A stretch of DNA of 64,000 nucleotides from Actinophytocola sp044466355 (GTDB lineage: Bacteria > Actinomycetota > Actinomycetes > Mycobacteriales > Pseudonocardiaceae): positions 1 to 64,000 of the forward strand of contig NZ_JBITMQ010000016.1 of the NCBI RefSeq assembly GCF_044466355.1. Reading direction: 5' to 3'. A program made the translations under genes and the position numbers. Positions 48,353 through 57,596 of the stretch are shown here, in pieces; position 1 is the stretch's first letter; every line of letters begins with the position of its first letter. The notes under the pieces were generated by a model that saw only the letters and a list, made by a program, of their open reading frames with translations, searched no databases and was not told the origin of the DNA.

Positions 48353-50665
48353 GTGCCTCTGCGTGTGCTCGTCGTCTGCCTGCTCGCGGTTCTCGGGATC
48401 GCCGCGTCGCCCGCGGCCGCCCAGCCCGCGGGTCGTGTCGACCCGGCGCCGATCGTCGCCGCGTTGACGGACGGGCAGCAGGTCGTCCGGGCGCCGGGGA
48501 CCATCGCCCGGTTCGACGAGGCACGCGTGCGCGAGGAACTGGGCCGGGCCGTCCGCCTCGTCGTGCTCCCCGTCGTGGACTTCGACCTGTACCCGTCGGA
48601 GGGCGACGACAACCAGTACAGCGAGATCGTCAGCCGTCCGATCCAGACGTGGGCGATGGACCGGAAGGTGCCGGTCGTGGTCGTCACCGGCCTGGACGTC
48701 ACGATGTACGGCGCTCCGTCCCACCGTGAGCACCAGCTCCCCGCCGACTTCGACGAGCTGCGCACCTCCACCGCGAACCGCGACATCACCGAGCGGCTCG
48801 TCGTGTTCGCCCGGCTCGGGAAGGGGCTGGCGCCGGACGTCGCCGAGGACGTGGAGATCACCCACGCCGCGCCGGTGCCCGCGCCGCCGGACCGGGTGGC
48901 CGAGCTGGTCGCCGCGCTGCGGGAGGACCCGGTGTACAACGCGCCCGGCCGCACCGACGTCATCGGCGACGACGTCGCGGCGACCGCGCGGAAGGAGTAC
49001 GACCTCGGGATCCGCGTCGCCGCGTTCCCGCACCTCGAGCCGGGGCAGCCGGTGGTCGACTACGCCACCCCGCTCGGCGCGGCCTTCCCCGACGACGTGG
49101 TCCTGGTGCTGCACGGCCACTGGCTCGACGTCGTGGCCGCGGACCGGGGCAAGGCGCTCGCGGCCCGCGCGTTCGCCTACGGGAAGGCCGACCTGACGGT
49201 GCTGTCCGGGGGCAGCAGCCGGTCCCTGCTGCGGGACACGATCACACGGCTGGACCTGCTGTTGACGGAGACCTCGTGGGGTTATCCGCAGCCACCGCCC
49301 CAGCCGAGGCCCCAGCCGTTCGACGTCCAGCGCACGGTCTGGGCACTCGCGCCGTGGGTGCTCGTCGGCTCGGCCGTCGTGATCGCGGGCGCCGCGCTCC
49401 TGCGCCGCCGCAGGCGCGCCGCCACCGCCGAGGTGGAGCTGCGGGCGGAGACCGCGGCGGCGCTGGCGGTCATCGGTGACCTCGGCGCCAGGGTGCTGGC
49501 GGCGGAGGAGAGCGGCGAACCGGTCGACCCGGCCGTGGCCGAGCGGCACGCCACCGCCCGGCGGCTCTACGACCAGGCGCGGACCTCGGTGGCGATGGAG
49601 GAGGTCCGCCGGGTCGCCGAGGAGGGCCTCGAGCTGCTGCCCGAACCGGAGTCCGAGCCGGTACCTGAGGATCAGACGCCGCGGGAGGAAGGCCCGGCGC
49701 GCACCGGGAGGAAGCACCGGTGGCTGGGTGTCCCGCGCTGGCTGTGGGCGGCCGTCGCGCTGGGCGCGGTGGTCAGCGTGCTCGTGTTCGTCGTCTCCGA
49801 GCCGCCGGTGCCCGTGACGGCACAGGCGCGCAAGGCCGTCGAGGGGCTGCGCACCACGTCGGTGTACGAGGAACCGGGCGGGCCCGGGGTGATCGACGTG
49901 CCGCGGTCGCGCGAGCTGATCGGTGACCGGGCCATCGTGCTGGTGCTGCTCGCCACGACGGTCGACGACCCGACCGCCCGCACTGACCCGCGCGCGGAGC
50001 GGTGCGCCGAGATCGCCGACCTCGTCGCCACGTCGGTGGTGATCGTCTACTCGTTCGACCACGAGGGTGACTACAAGCCCGAGTACTGCGTCGGCCCGGA
50101 GTTCGTCAACGCCGACAACCCGGTCGACCCCGAGGACTACACCACGGGCGTGGTCGGCGGCGTCCTCCTCGGCACCCACTTCCGGGTCACCGACACCGAC
50201 CGGTTCGCCGAGGTCGAGGAGTACGTCTACACCTTCGACCACTACACGATGCGGGACAGCCCGAACGGGGTGCCACGCCGCGGGGTCGTCGTGCCCCCGC
50301 CACCCACCCCGGACGCGCTGCAGGCATGGCAGGTCGTCCTCGCGCTCGGCGGCATCCTCGCCGGGACGGTGGCGCTGTTCCTGCTGTCGCGCGGCGCGGG
50401 CTGGTTCGCGGGCAGGCGGCGGACGCTGGCGGCCGCGACCAGGACGCGGGCGGAGGCCGCGGGCGCGCGGCTCGCCCGGCTCGCCGACACCGTCCTGCAC
50501 CCGGCGGAGCCGGAGAACGCCCGCGCCGCGCGCCGCGAGGCCGATCTCGCCGGGCGGTACGTGCTGCTGTTGCGCGATGTCGAGGCCGCGCGGACCGACG
50601 CCGACCTGGCCGCGGTCGAACGGGCGCTGACCGAACTGGAGGAGGCGGCCGGAGCGGGCCGTTGA
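48353..50665 (+). CDS. Large membrane protein with three copies of an extracytoplasmic repeat
   Basis: The product has 770 residues. A signal segment (about 1-23) is followed by an outside domain, a membrane segment (about 325-345), a cytoplasmic coiled-coil-like region rich in Glu and Arg, a second membrane segment (about 460-480), another outside domain and a third membrane segment (about 660-680). A similar unit occurs three times: ALTDGQQVVRAPG, ALREDPVYNAPG and GLRTTSVYEEPG, each followed about 30 residues later by a strand such as IRVAAFP. The family is unknown to me. The start GTG 48353 lacks a strong ribosome-binding site. It is divergent from the AfsR-like gene. Confidence 0.75.
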   Translation: MPLRVLVVCLLAVLGIAASPAAAQPAGRVDPAPIVAALTDGQQVVRAPGTIARFDEARVREELGRAVRLVVLPVVDFDLYPSEGDDNQYSEIVSRPIQTWAMDRKVPVVVVTGLDVTMYGAPSHREHQLPADFDELRTSTANRDITERLVVFARLGKGLAPDVAEDVEITHAAPVPAPPDRVAELVAALREDPVYNAPGRTDVIGDDVAATARKEYDLGIRVAAFPHLEPGQPVVDYATPLGAAFPDDVVLVLHGHWLDVVAADRGKALAARAFAYGKADLTVLSGGSSRSLLRDTITRLDLLLTETSWGYPQPPPQPRPQPFDVQRTVWALAPWVLVGSAVVIAGAALLRRRRRAATAEVELRAETAAALAVIGDLGARVLAAEESGEPVDPAVAERHATARRLYDQARTSVAMEEVRRVAEEGLELLPEPESEPVPEDQTPREEGPARTGRKHRWLGVPRWLWAAVALGAVVSVLVFVVSEPPVPVTAQARKAVEGLRTTSVYEEPGGPGVIDVPRSRELIGDRAIVLVLLATTVDDPTARTDPRAERCAEIADLVATSVVIVYSFDHEGDYKPEYCVGPEFVNADNPVDPEDYTTGVVGGVLLGTHFRVTDTDRFAEVEEYVYTFDHYTMRDSPNGVPRRGVVVPPPPTPDALQAWQVVLALGGILAGTVALFLLSRGAGWFAGRRRTLAAATRTRAEAAGARLARLADTVLHPAEPENARAARREADLAGRYVLLLRDVEAARTDADLAAVERALTELEEAAGAGR

Positions 50666-50672
50666 AACCGGG

Positions 50673-51719
50673 TCAGTCGCCGGGGCTGACCAGAACCTTG
50701 GCGTGCTCGCTGCGCCCGGAGTCCAGCTCTTCGAGAACGTCGCGGAGCGACGTGAGACCCACCGTGCCGGTGTGGAGGGCCGCGACGTCGAGCGTGCCAC
50801 CGGCGATGGCACGCATGGCGCCGACGAAGTCCTCGTGGTTGTAGGCCAGCGAGCCGATGACGGTCAGCTCCCGGCTCTGCCAGTCCCCGTAGCTCACGGT
50901 GGACTCCTGGAGCGGGTAGCCGAGCAGCGCCAGGATCCCGCCCCGGCGCACGAGTTCGGCGGTCGGCTGCAGGAGCGACGCGACGCCCGCGCACTCGTAG
51001 ACCACGTCGGCTCCGACCCCGCCGGAGATCCCGTCCAGGGTGGGCTGGAGCGCATCAGGCGCGACCACGTGCGCGAACCCGAGCCGGGTCGCGAGTTCAC
51101 GACGCGCCGCCGAGGGCTCGGAGACGACGATGTGTCCCGCGCCGGCGTTGCGCGCGTGCTGCGCGGTGAGCAGCCCGATGGGGCCCGCTCCCTGGACGAC
51201 GACGATGGCGCCGAGTTCCGCGGCGACCCGGCGGACCGCGTGGAAGGTCACCGCGGCGGGTTCGACCAGCGCGGCCTCGACGTCGGAGAGTTCGTCGGGC
51301 ACCGGGATCACGCGGCGGGCCGAGACGTGCACGCGTGCCGCGAACGCGCCGTGGTCGGGTGCGTCCGCGTCGACTCCGTTGGCCTCGGCGAACACCGTGT
51401 CGCACTGGCGGGCATGGCCCGCGACGCACTGGGCGCACCTGCCGCAGGCGGGGCCGACGCCGCCCACGACACGCTGCCCGGCCCGCAACGCCGGTACGCC
51501 CTCGCCGACCGCGCTGACCGTGCCGGTCCACTCGTGGCCGAACACCGCGGGCGGCAGCATGTGACCGTCGGTGTAGCCGTGCACGTCGGTGCCGCAGATA
51601 CCCGTGAACGTGATGTCGACGAGCACCCGGCCGGGCGCGGCCTCGGTCAGCGTCTCGGTGCGCTGCCGGAGTTCCCGCGGTCCGGCGACGGTGACGACGG
51701 GGGTTCCTTCTTCGCGCAT
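50673..51719 (-). CDS. Zinc-dependent medium-chain alcohol/polyol dehydrogenase
   Basis: The product has 348 residues. Catalytic zinc ligands are found in GICGTD and FGHEWTG; structural zinc in CGRCAQCVAGHARQC; the Rossmann fold starts at VVVQGAGPIGLL. It resembles sorbitol, threonine and butanediol dehydrogenases, and the substrate is probably a secondary alcohol or polyol. ATG 51719 marks the start of homology; the frame continues upstream without it. Confidence 0.9.
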   Translation of the reverse strand: MREEGTPVVTVAGPRELRQRTETLTEAAPGRVLVDITFTGICGTDVHGYTDGHMLPPAVFGHEWTGTVSAVGEGVPALRAGQRVVGGVGPACGRCAQCVAGHARQCDTVFAEANGVDADAPDHGAFAARVHVSARRVIPVPDELSDVEAALVEPAAVTFHAVRRVAAELGAIVVVQGAGPIGLLTAQHARNAGAGHIVVSEPSAARRELATRLGFAHVVAPDALQPTLDGISGGVGADVVYECAGVASLLQPTAELVRRGGILALLGYPLQESTVSYGDWQSRELTVIGSLAYNHEDFVGAMRAIAGGTLDVAALHTGTVGLTSLRDVLEELDSGRSEHAKVLVSPGD

Positions 51720-51831
51720 GTGTCCACAGTGCTCGCCCGGGTCCGCACTGTCCAATCGTGCACGAGGCGTGCGGTGTGCACTGATCGGTCCAGCGGCGGC
51801 GGCCGGATGCCGGGTGTTCACCCGCCTTTAT

Positions 51832-51845
51832 GAACATTAGTGTTC
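51832..51845. promoter_or_regulatory. GAACA-TTAG-TGTTC dyad
   Basis: Five-base perfect arms around 4 bp lie in the 182-bp divergent region between the dehydrogenase and the esterase. It is the sort of site a TetR-family repressor uses; no such gene is adjacent. Confidence 0.4.
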
Positions 51846-51901
51846 GTAGTACGAGGGTGAGTACCGCTCCGGCACGTTCCTGCAATGACTGGAGATCAAA
51901 G

Positions 51902-52891
51902 TTGAGCGAGCAACGACCTACCCGTCGAAGCGTCCTGAAAGCCGTGGGCGGGCTCACCGCCGCGGCCGCGCTCGGTGGCGGCGCGACGATCGCGGCGGCG
52001 ACCACCGCCAGTGCGGCGACCAACGGGTTCGGGTTGACCATCGTGGACCGCAACGAGAGTGACCACCGCATGTGGTACTACCGGTTCGCCACGAGCGCGG
52101 TCGGCTGGAACCCGGGCGTCAACGTACTGCTGCCGAACGGCTACCACGACGACGGACGCCGCTATCCGGTGCTGTACCTGCTGCACGGCGGCGGACTCGA
52201 CCAGGACTTCATCTGGTACGACCGATGGGGCATCCGGGACCTCACCGCCGGAAAGCCGATCATCGTCGTGATGCCCGACGGCGGCCACGCCGGCTGGTAC
52301 AGCAACCCGGTGACGTCGAACGTCGGTGCCCGCAACTGGGAGACCTTCCACATGTCCCAGCTGGTGCCCTGGATCGACGCGAACTTCCGGACCTACGCGG
52401 AGTACCACGGTCGTGCGGTCTCCGGGTTCTCCATGGGCGGCTTCGGTGCGCTCAAGTACACGGCCAAGTACTACGGCCACTTCGCCTCGGTCAGCTCGCA
52501 CTCCGGTCCGGCCAGTCTGCGCCGGGACGCCGGCCTGGTCGTGCACTGGGCCAACGTGTCGTCCGCGGCCGCCGACCTCGGTGGTGGCACCGTCTACGGT
52601 GCGCCGTTGTGGGACGAGGCCAGGGTCAGCGCCGACAACCCCGTGCAACGCGTCGAAAGCTACCGCCACAAGCGCGTCTTCCTCGTCGCGGGCACGAGCC
52701 CCGAGCCGGTCAACATGGTCGACTTCGTCACCGAGACACAGGTTCTCGCGGGACAGCGGGAGTTCCGCGGGCTTCTCGGCCAGGCGGGAATCCCGCACGA
52801 GTGGCACGAGGCGCCCGGCGGTCACTTCCTTCGCCGCGACCTGTTCAGCGCGGACCTCGACGGCATCATCTCCCACCTCCGCAAGGCGTAG
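51902..52891 (+). CDS. Tat-exported esterase (esterase D / antigen 85-like fold)
   Basis: The product has 329 residues. A Tat signal (TRRSVLKAVGG) is followed by an alpha/beta-hydrolase of the putative esterase family. The nucleophile lies in SGFSMGGFGALK, the acid in the region GTSPEP to DFVTE, and the catalytic His in GGHFLRRD. LYLLHGGG forms the oxyanion loop. I chose TTG 51902, preceded by GGAG about 8 bp away, because it gives a normal Tat signal; the alternative ATG 51830 adds an unlikely 24 residues and overlaps the dyad. The substrate may be an acyl ester or trehalose mycolate-like lipid. Confidence 0.88.
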   Translation: MSEQRPTRRSVLKAVGGLTAAAALGGGATIAAATTASAATNGFGLTIVDRNESDHRMWYYRFATSAVGWNPGVNVLLPNGYHDDGRRYPVLYLLHGGGLDQDFIWYDRWGIRDLTAGKPIIVVMPDGGHAGWYSNPVTSNVGARNWETFHMSQLVPWIDANFRTYAEYHGRAVSGFSMGGFGALKYTAKYYGHFASVSSHSGPASLRRDAGLVVHWANVSSAAADLGGGTVYGAPLWDEARVSADNPVQRVESYRHKRVFLVAGTSPEPVNMVDFVTETQVLAGQREFRGLLGQAGIPHEWHEAPGGHFLRRDLFSADLDGIISHLRKA

Positions 52892-52905
52892 CCCGATCCG
52901 CCGAC

Positions 52906-52937
52906 GTGCCCCGCACCGCATCTCCGGCGCGGGGCAC
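52906..52937 (+). terminator. Stem-loop after the esterase gene
   Basis: GTGCCCCGC (52906-52914) pairs with GCGGGGCAC (52929-52937). It begins 15 bp after the stop codon. It has no T-tract, which is usual in such high-GC genomes. Confidence 0.6.
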
Positions 52938-52998
52938 CGGGCTTCGGTCGGGGTCACTGCTAGTGTTCGATCACCTGCCCGATCGTGAGGAGGCGGTG

Positions 52999-53646
52999 GT
53001 GACCTTCGCGGAGTACGTGCGCGAGAACTGGATCACGATCGTCAACGACACGATCCTGCACTTCGACGTGACGCTGGGCGCGATCGCGATCGCGGTGGTC
53101 ATCGGGGTCGGGCTCGGCATGCTCACCTACCGGCACTCGACGCTCGCGGCCCTGGCCACGACGACCACCGGCGTCTTCCTGACCATTCCGTCCGTCGCGC
53201 TGCTCGGTGTGCTCATCGCCCCGTTCGGGCTCGGCGTGCTGCCCGTGCTCGTGGCGCTGGTCGTCTACGCGTTGCTGCCGATCACCCGCAACACGATCGT
53301 GGGCCTGCGGGAGGTCGACCCGGCCGTCGTGGAGGCGGGCCGCGGCATGGGCCTGAGCAGGACCCGGGTGCTCTGGGACCTGCGGCTCCCGCTGGCCTGG
53401 CCGGTGATCTTCGCCGGGGTCCGGGTCTCCACGCAGATCATCATCGGCATCGCGGCCATCGGCGCCTGGGTGCAGGGCCCCGGACTGGGCAACCAGATCT
53501 TCGACGGGCTCGGCCGGTTCGGTGGCGCCAACTCGCTCAACCAGGTCCTCACCGGCACGCTCGGCATCGTCGTGCTCGCCCTCCTGTTCGACCTGGCGTT
53601 GGCCGGTGTCGCCAGGCTGACGACCTCCCGGGGGATACGTGCCTGA
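52999..53646 (+). CDS. opuCB: OpuC-type betaine/carnitine/choline ABC permease
   Basis: The product has 215 residues and five or six membrane segments. The EAA loop lies in VEAGRGMGLSRTRVLWDLRLP. It is one of two related permeases of a quaternary-ammonium importer. GTG 52999 follows GAGGAGG by about 6 bp. It is the first gene of the four-gene operon. Confidence 0.9.
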   Translation: MTFAEYVRENWITIVNDTILHFDVTLGAIAIAVVIGVGLGMLTYRHSTLAALATTTTGVFLTIPSVALLGVLIAPFGLGVLPVLVALVVYALLPITRNTIVGLREVDPAVVEAGRGMGLSRTRVLWDLRLPLAWPVIFAGVRVSTQIIIGIAAIGAWVQGPGLGNQIFDGLGRFGGANSLNQVLTGTLGIVVLALLFDLALAGVARLTTSRGIRA

Positions 53647-54652
53647 ATCGCGGAGCGAAGGGCCAACGCGGTCGAGCCGCCCTGGCGAGACCATCGAACT
53701 CGTCGACGTCACGAAACGCTTCCCCGGTCAGGCGGAGCCCGCGGTCGAGGCGGTGTCGATGGTCATCCCCGCCGGGGAGATCGTCGTCCTCGTGGGACCG
53801 TCGGGCTGCGGCAAGACCACGACGATGAAGATGATCAACCGGTTGATCGAGCCGACCTCGGGCACGATCACGGTCGGCGGCACCGACGTGCTCATGCTCG
53901 ACCCCGACCAGCACCGGCGCGACATCGGCTACGTCATCCAGCAGATCGGCCTGTTCCCGCACAAGCGGATCGAGGACAACATCGGTCTGCTGCCGAAGCG
54001 GTTGGGCTGGAGCAGGTCCCGGGTCCGGGCCAGGGTCGCCGAACTGCTGGAACTGGTCGGCCTGCCCGCGGACTACGCGCGGCGCTACCCGCGTGAGCTC
54101 TCCGGCGGGCAGCAGCAGCGGGTCGGCGTCGCCAGGGCGCTCGCGGCGGATCCGCCGGTGATGCTCATGGACGAGCCGTTCGGCGCCACCGACCCGATCA
54201 CCAGGGACCACCTGCAGAACGAGTTCCTGCGCCTGCAACGCGAGGTCCGCAAGACCATCGTGTTCGTCACCCACGACTTCGACGAGGCGCTCAAGATGGG
54301 GGACCGGATCGCCGTGCTCCGGCCGAGGTCGGTGATCGCCCAGTACGACACGCCGGACGCGATCCTGGCCGCCCCCGCCGACGACTACGTCGCGAGCTTC
54401 ATCGGCGCCGGGGGACAGCTGAAGAAGCTCGCGCTGCTGCGGCTGCGCGACGTCGAACTGGCCCCGGCACCGCGCGTCGAGGGGCTGCCGCGCATCGTGG
54501 TCGACGCGACGGCACGCGACGCACTCGACCTGATGCTCGGCGAGGGCAGCGACGTCGTGCTGGTCACCGACGACTTCGGCGCCGACGGGAAGGTGCTCGG
54601 CTCGCTGCACCTGCAGACCGTGATGGCCGCGGGCAAAGCCGGGGCCCCGTGA
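53639..54652 (+). CDS. opuCA: OpuC-type ABC ATPase
   Basis: The product has 337 residues. Walker A is GPSGCGKT (53-60), the signature LSGGQQQR, Walker B VMLMDEP and the switch FVTHDFDEA. A C-terminal extension (about 255-337) resembles a single CBS-like region (VVLVTDD) rather than the full tandem CBS pair of OpuA/ProV, so the ionic-strength gate may be reduced. It overlaps both permease genes. Confidence 0.92.
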   Translation: MPESRSEGPTRSSRPGETIELVDVTKRFPGQAEPAVEAVSMVIPAGEIVVLVGPSGCGKTTTMKMINRLIEPTSGTITVGGTDVLMLDPDQHRRDIGYVIQQIGLFPHKRIEDNIGLLPKRLGWSRSRVRARVAELLELVGLPADYARRYPRELSGGQQQRVGVARALAADPPVMLMDEPFGATDPITRDHLQNEFLRLQREVRKTIVFVTHDFDEALKMGDRIAVLRPRSVIAQYDTPDAILAAPADDYVASFIGAGGQLKKLALLRLRDVELAPAPRVEGLPRIVVDATARDALDLMLGEGSDVVLVTDDFGADGKVLGSLHLQTVMAAGKAGAP

Positions 54653-55407
54653 CGGCGACGGTCAGCGGCACGCGCCCGGCGGTACGGCCCCGCTGGGCGG
54701 GTCTGCTGGCGCGACCCGCGCTGATCGTGCTCGGCCTGCTGGTGTTGTGGTGGTGGGCGGCGAACCAGCCGCTCGACTCGATCGAGGCGCGGAACGTCAA
54801 CGGCGACGTGATCGGGTTCCAGGTGCTCGAGCACGTCGAGCTGACGGTGATCTGCACCGCGCTCACGATCGCCATCGCGATTCCGCTCGGGATCGCGGTC
54901 ACGCTCTCGCGCAGCCGGACGGGCCGGTTGGCGGTGCTCGGCCTCGGCAACCTCGGCCAGGCCATCCCGTCCGTCGGGCTGATCGTGCTGCTCGCGCTCG
55001 TGATCAGCATCGGCGTCGGCACGGCCGTGATCGCGCTGGTCGCCTACGCCGTGCTGCCGGTGCTGCGCAACACCATGGTCGGCATCGAGGGCGTCGACCC
55101 GGTGCTGACCGAGGCGGCCCGCGGGATGGGGCTGTCGCGGTTCGCCGTGCTGCTCACGGTCGAACTGCCGCTCGCCGTGCCGGTCATCCTCGCCGGCGTC
55201 CGAACCGCCCTGGTGCTGACCGTCGCGAGCGCGCCGCTGGCCGCACTCATCGACGGCGGCGGGCTCGGGGGCGGGCTGTTCACCGGCCTCTCCCTGAACC
55301 GCCCGGTCATCAGCGTCACCTTCGGGGTGCTGGTGGCCGCGCTCGCCCTGCTCGCCGACTGGCTCGGTCTCCTGGCCGAGACGTTGTTGCGCCCCAAGGG
55401 AATCTGA
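54649..55407 (+). CDS. opuCD: OpuC-type ABC permease 2
   Basis: The product has 252 residues. The EAA loop lies in LTEAARGMGLSRFAVLLTVELP, nearly the same as in the first permease. An extra extracellular segment (SIEARNVNGDVIGFQVLEH) lies after the first helix. It overlaps the ATPase gene by 4 bp (GTGA). Confidence 0.92.
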   Translation: MTATVSGTRPAVRPRWAGLLARPALIVLGLLVLWWWAANQPLDSIEARNVNGDVIGFQVLEHVELTVICTALTIAIAIPLGIAVTLSRSRTGRLAVLGLGNLGQAIPSVGLIVLLALVISIGVGTAVIALVAYAVLPVLRNTMVGIEGVDPVLTEAARGMGLSRFAVLLTVELPLAVPVILAGVRTALVLTVASAPLAALIDGGGLGGGLFTGLSLNRPVISVTFGVLVAALALLADWLGLLAETLLRPKGI

Positions 55408-55430
55408 TCGTCAACCGAGGAGGAACCCCC

Positions 55431-56387
55431 ATGCGCCGCCTTTTCCCCGTCGTCGTCGGCCTCGCCGTGCTGGCCGCGGGTTGCACGTTGGAGGACGACT
55501 CCACCAGAGCCGAGGCGGGCGCCGGTTCCATCGAGAAGATCGACGCGCTCGACGGAGTCACGATCACGGTCGGGTCGAAGGAGTTCGACGAACAGCTGGT
55601 GCTCGGCCAGATCGCGCTGCTGGCCCTGCAGGCCGCCGGCGCCGATCCGGTCGACCAGACGAACATCACCGGGACGGACGCCGTGCGCCAGTCGCTCGTC
55701 ACCGGCCAGATCGACCTGTACTGGGAGTACACCGGCACCGCCTGGGTGTCCTTCCTGAAGCAGACCGAACGGGTGACCGATCCCGAGCAGCTGTTCGACC
55801 GGGTCAAGACGCTCGACGCCGAGAACGACATCACGTGGTGGGCACGTTCGCCGGGCAACGACACCTACGCCATCGCCGCGAACCGCGAGGCGGCCGAGCA
55901 ACACGGCATCGAGACGATCTCGGACTACGCGGCACTGGCGACAACCAACCCGGAGGCGGCGTCGACGTGCATGGGCCCGGAGTTCAACAGCCGTGACGAC
56001 GGGATGCCCGGCCTGACCGCGATGTACGGCTTCACGTTGCCCGACGCGCAGCGGCACGAGGTCAACGACGCGGTCGTCTACACCGAGGTCGGCTCGGGCA
56101 AGACCTGCGACTTCGGCTCGGTCGCGTCCACCGACGGCCGGATCCCCGCGCAGGACCTGGTCGTGCTGAAGGACGACAAGTCGTTCTTCCCGGTCTACAA
56201 CCCGGCCATCACCATCCGCACCGAACTCGCGACCAAGTACCCCGACCTCGAAGGCGTCTTCACCCCGATCGCCGAGGCGCTCGACGACAAGACGCTGCTC
56301 GCGTTGAACGAGCAGGTCAGCGTCGAGGGCGCCGCCCCGGAAAAGGTCGCCGCGGACTGGCTGCGGGAGAAGGGGTTCATCGGCTGA
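55431..56387 (+). CDS. opuCC: OpuC-type quaternary-ammonium-binding lipoprotein
   Basis: The product has 318 residues. A lipobox around LAAGCTL (Cys18) is followed by the OpuAC fold: VTVGSKEFDEQLVLGQI, WEYTGTAWV, and aromatic residues such as W143-W144 (ITWWARS) that may contribute to a cation-binding cage. It delivers glycine betaine, carnitine or choline to the permeases. Carnitine is of interest because a carnitine-type acyltransferase is encoded 3 kb downstream. GAGGAGG lies upstream of ATG 55431. Confidence 0.92.
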   Translation: MRRLFPVVVGLAVLAAGCTLEDDSTRAEAGAGSIEKIDALDGVTITVGSKEFDEQLVLGQIALLALQAAGADPVDQTNITGTDAVRQSLVTGQIDLYWEYTGTAWVSFLKQTERVTDPEQLFDRVKTLDAENDITWWARSPGNDTYAIAANREAAEQHGIETISDYAALATTNPEAASTCMGPEFNSRDDGMPGLTAMYGFTLPDAQRHEVNDAVVYTEVGSGKTCDFGSVASTDGRIPAQDLVVLKDDKSFFPVYNPAITIRTELATKYPDLEGVFTPIAEALDDKTLLALNEQVSVEGAAPEKVAADWLREKGFIG

Positions 56388-56411
56388 ACGGGCGGGCGGC
56401 GACGTTCGCCG

Positions 56412-57500
56412 TCAGCGCAGTACGGCCGCCAGCAGGTCGGACCCCAGCGTCGTGAGGTCGGGCAGGCTGACGGTGTACCGGACGTACCGACCGCGTCGCT
56501 GGGACGTGAGCAGGCCCGCGCGGCGCAACACGGCGAGGTGGCGGGACACCTCCGGCGGCGAGAGTTCCCAGGCGTGGGCCAGCTCGCCGGTGGTGTGCGG
56601 GCCACGGGCCAGGGTGCGCAGCAGCCGCAGCCGTACCGGATGCGCGAGTGCGTCCAGCCGCAGCCTGACCGTCTCCAGCGACACCGGCGCCGGCAGGCTC
56701 GGCTCCGGGACGGGGTACTGCACCACCGGCTGCCACCCCGGCGCGTAGACCGCCACCAGGTGCGGGCGGCCGAAGGCGCTGGGGAGGAAGGTGACTCCGG
56801 TGCCGTCGGCGGCGGTGGCGGTGTCCTGCAGCTTGTCCACGATGATGCGGTTGCCGTCCGGCGCCAGGGTGACGGCGCTGGAGACCGACGCGAGCGCCGC
56901 GCCGATGCCCTGGCGCTTCAGCAGGTCGTTCTTCATCCGCAGGTCGGCGGTGAGCTGCGGGGCGACGTCCCGCCAGGCGGCGTCGAAGAAGGCCTCGGCG
57001 CACTGTTCGAGGGTGTCGCGCACCCGCGCCCGCACGGCAGAGGGGTCGGCGAGCAGCCGTTCCGCGAAGGCCTCCTGCACCGCGCCGCGGGCCTGGGCGA
57101 GGTCCAGCGCCCGCTCGCGTGCCGTCGCGTCGGTGAGCGGCGACGGCATGCCGTAGTGGACCCGGTTGCTGCCGCACGTGGTGACGAGCGCGGCGGTCAC
57201 GTAGGCCTCGTCGTCGATGCGGTCCACGTCGTCGAGTTCCTCGGCGAGGGTCGGCCGGGGACGGGCGGGGACCAGGAAGTCGGCTCGTGAGGAACGCCAG
57301 AGGAACTCCGCCTCCTTGAGGCGCTCGGCCAGTGTGGGCGCCAGCCCGGCCCAGACGTCCGCGGCCCAGCCCGCGAGCTGCGGGTGGTGCCCCGGTTCGG
57401 CCAGCACGTGCAGCATCGCGGTCAGTTCGGCCAGCGGCGACGCGGCGAACCGTAGTCGCCCGGACGGCAGGCCGCTGATGTCGATGCGCAACGTCATCAT
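56412..57500 (-). CDS. ArsR-family regulator with DUF5937-type N-terminal domain
   Basis: The product has 362 residues. A large N-terminal domain (about 1-260) of the DUF5937 kind precedes a winged helix near the C-terminus (about 275-350, LDALAHPVRLRLLRTLARGPHTTGELA). There are no CxC or other clear metal ligands, so it is not a metal sensor of the classical ArsR type. It is divergent from an MFS gene 96 bp away, which it probably represses. Confidence 0.88.
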   Translation of the reverse strand: MMTLRIDISGLPSGRLRFAASPLAELTAMLHVLAEPGHHPQLAGWAADVWAGLAPTLAERLKEAEFLWRSSRADFLVPARPRPTLAEELDDVDRIDDEAYVTAALVTTCGSNRVHYGMPSPLTDATARERALDLAQARGAVQEAFAERLLADPSAVRARVRDTLEQCAEAFFDAAWRDVAPQLTADLRMKNDLLKRQGIGAALASVSSAVTLAPDGNRIIVDKLQDTATAADGTGVTFLPSAFGRPHLVAVYAPGWQPVVQYPVPEPSLPAPVSLETVRLRLDALAHPVRLRLLRTLARGPHTTGELAHAWELSPPEVSRHLAVLRRAGLLTSQRRGRYVRYTVSLPDLTTLGSDLLAAVLR

Positions 57501-57596
57501 CCCATTCTCGCTGGTCGGGCGGCCGGCGACCGCGCCGGTTGACGGAGTTCGTCAATCGACGTGGCGAGCGGGACGGCGCGCAGCACCGTTGACGCC

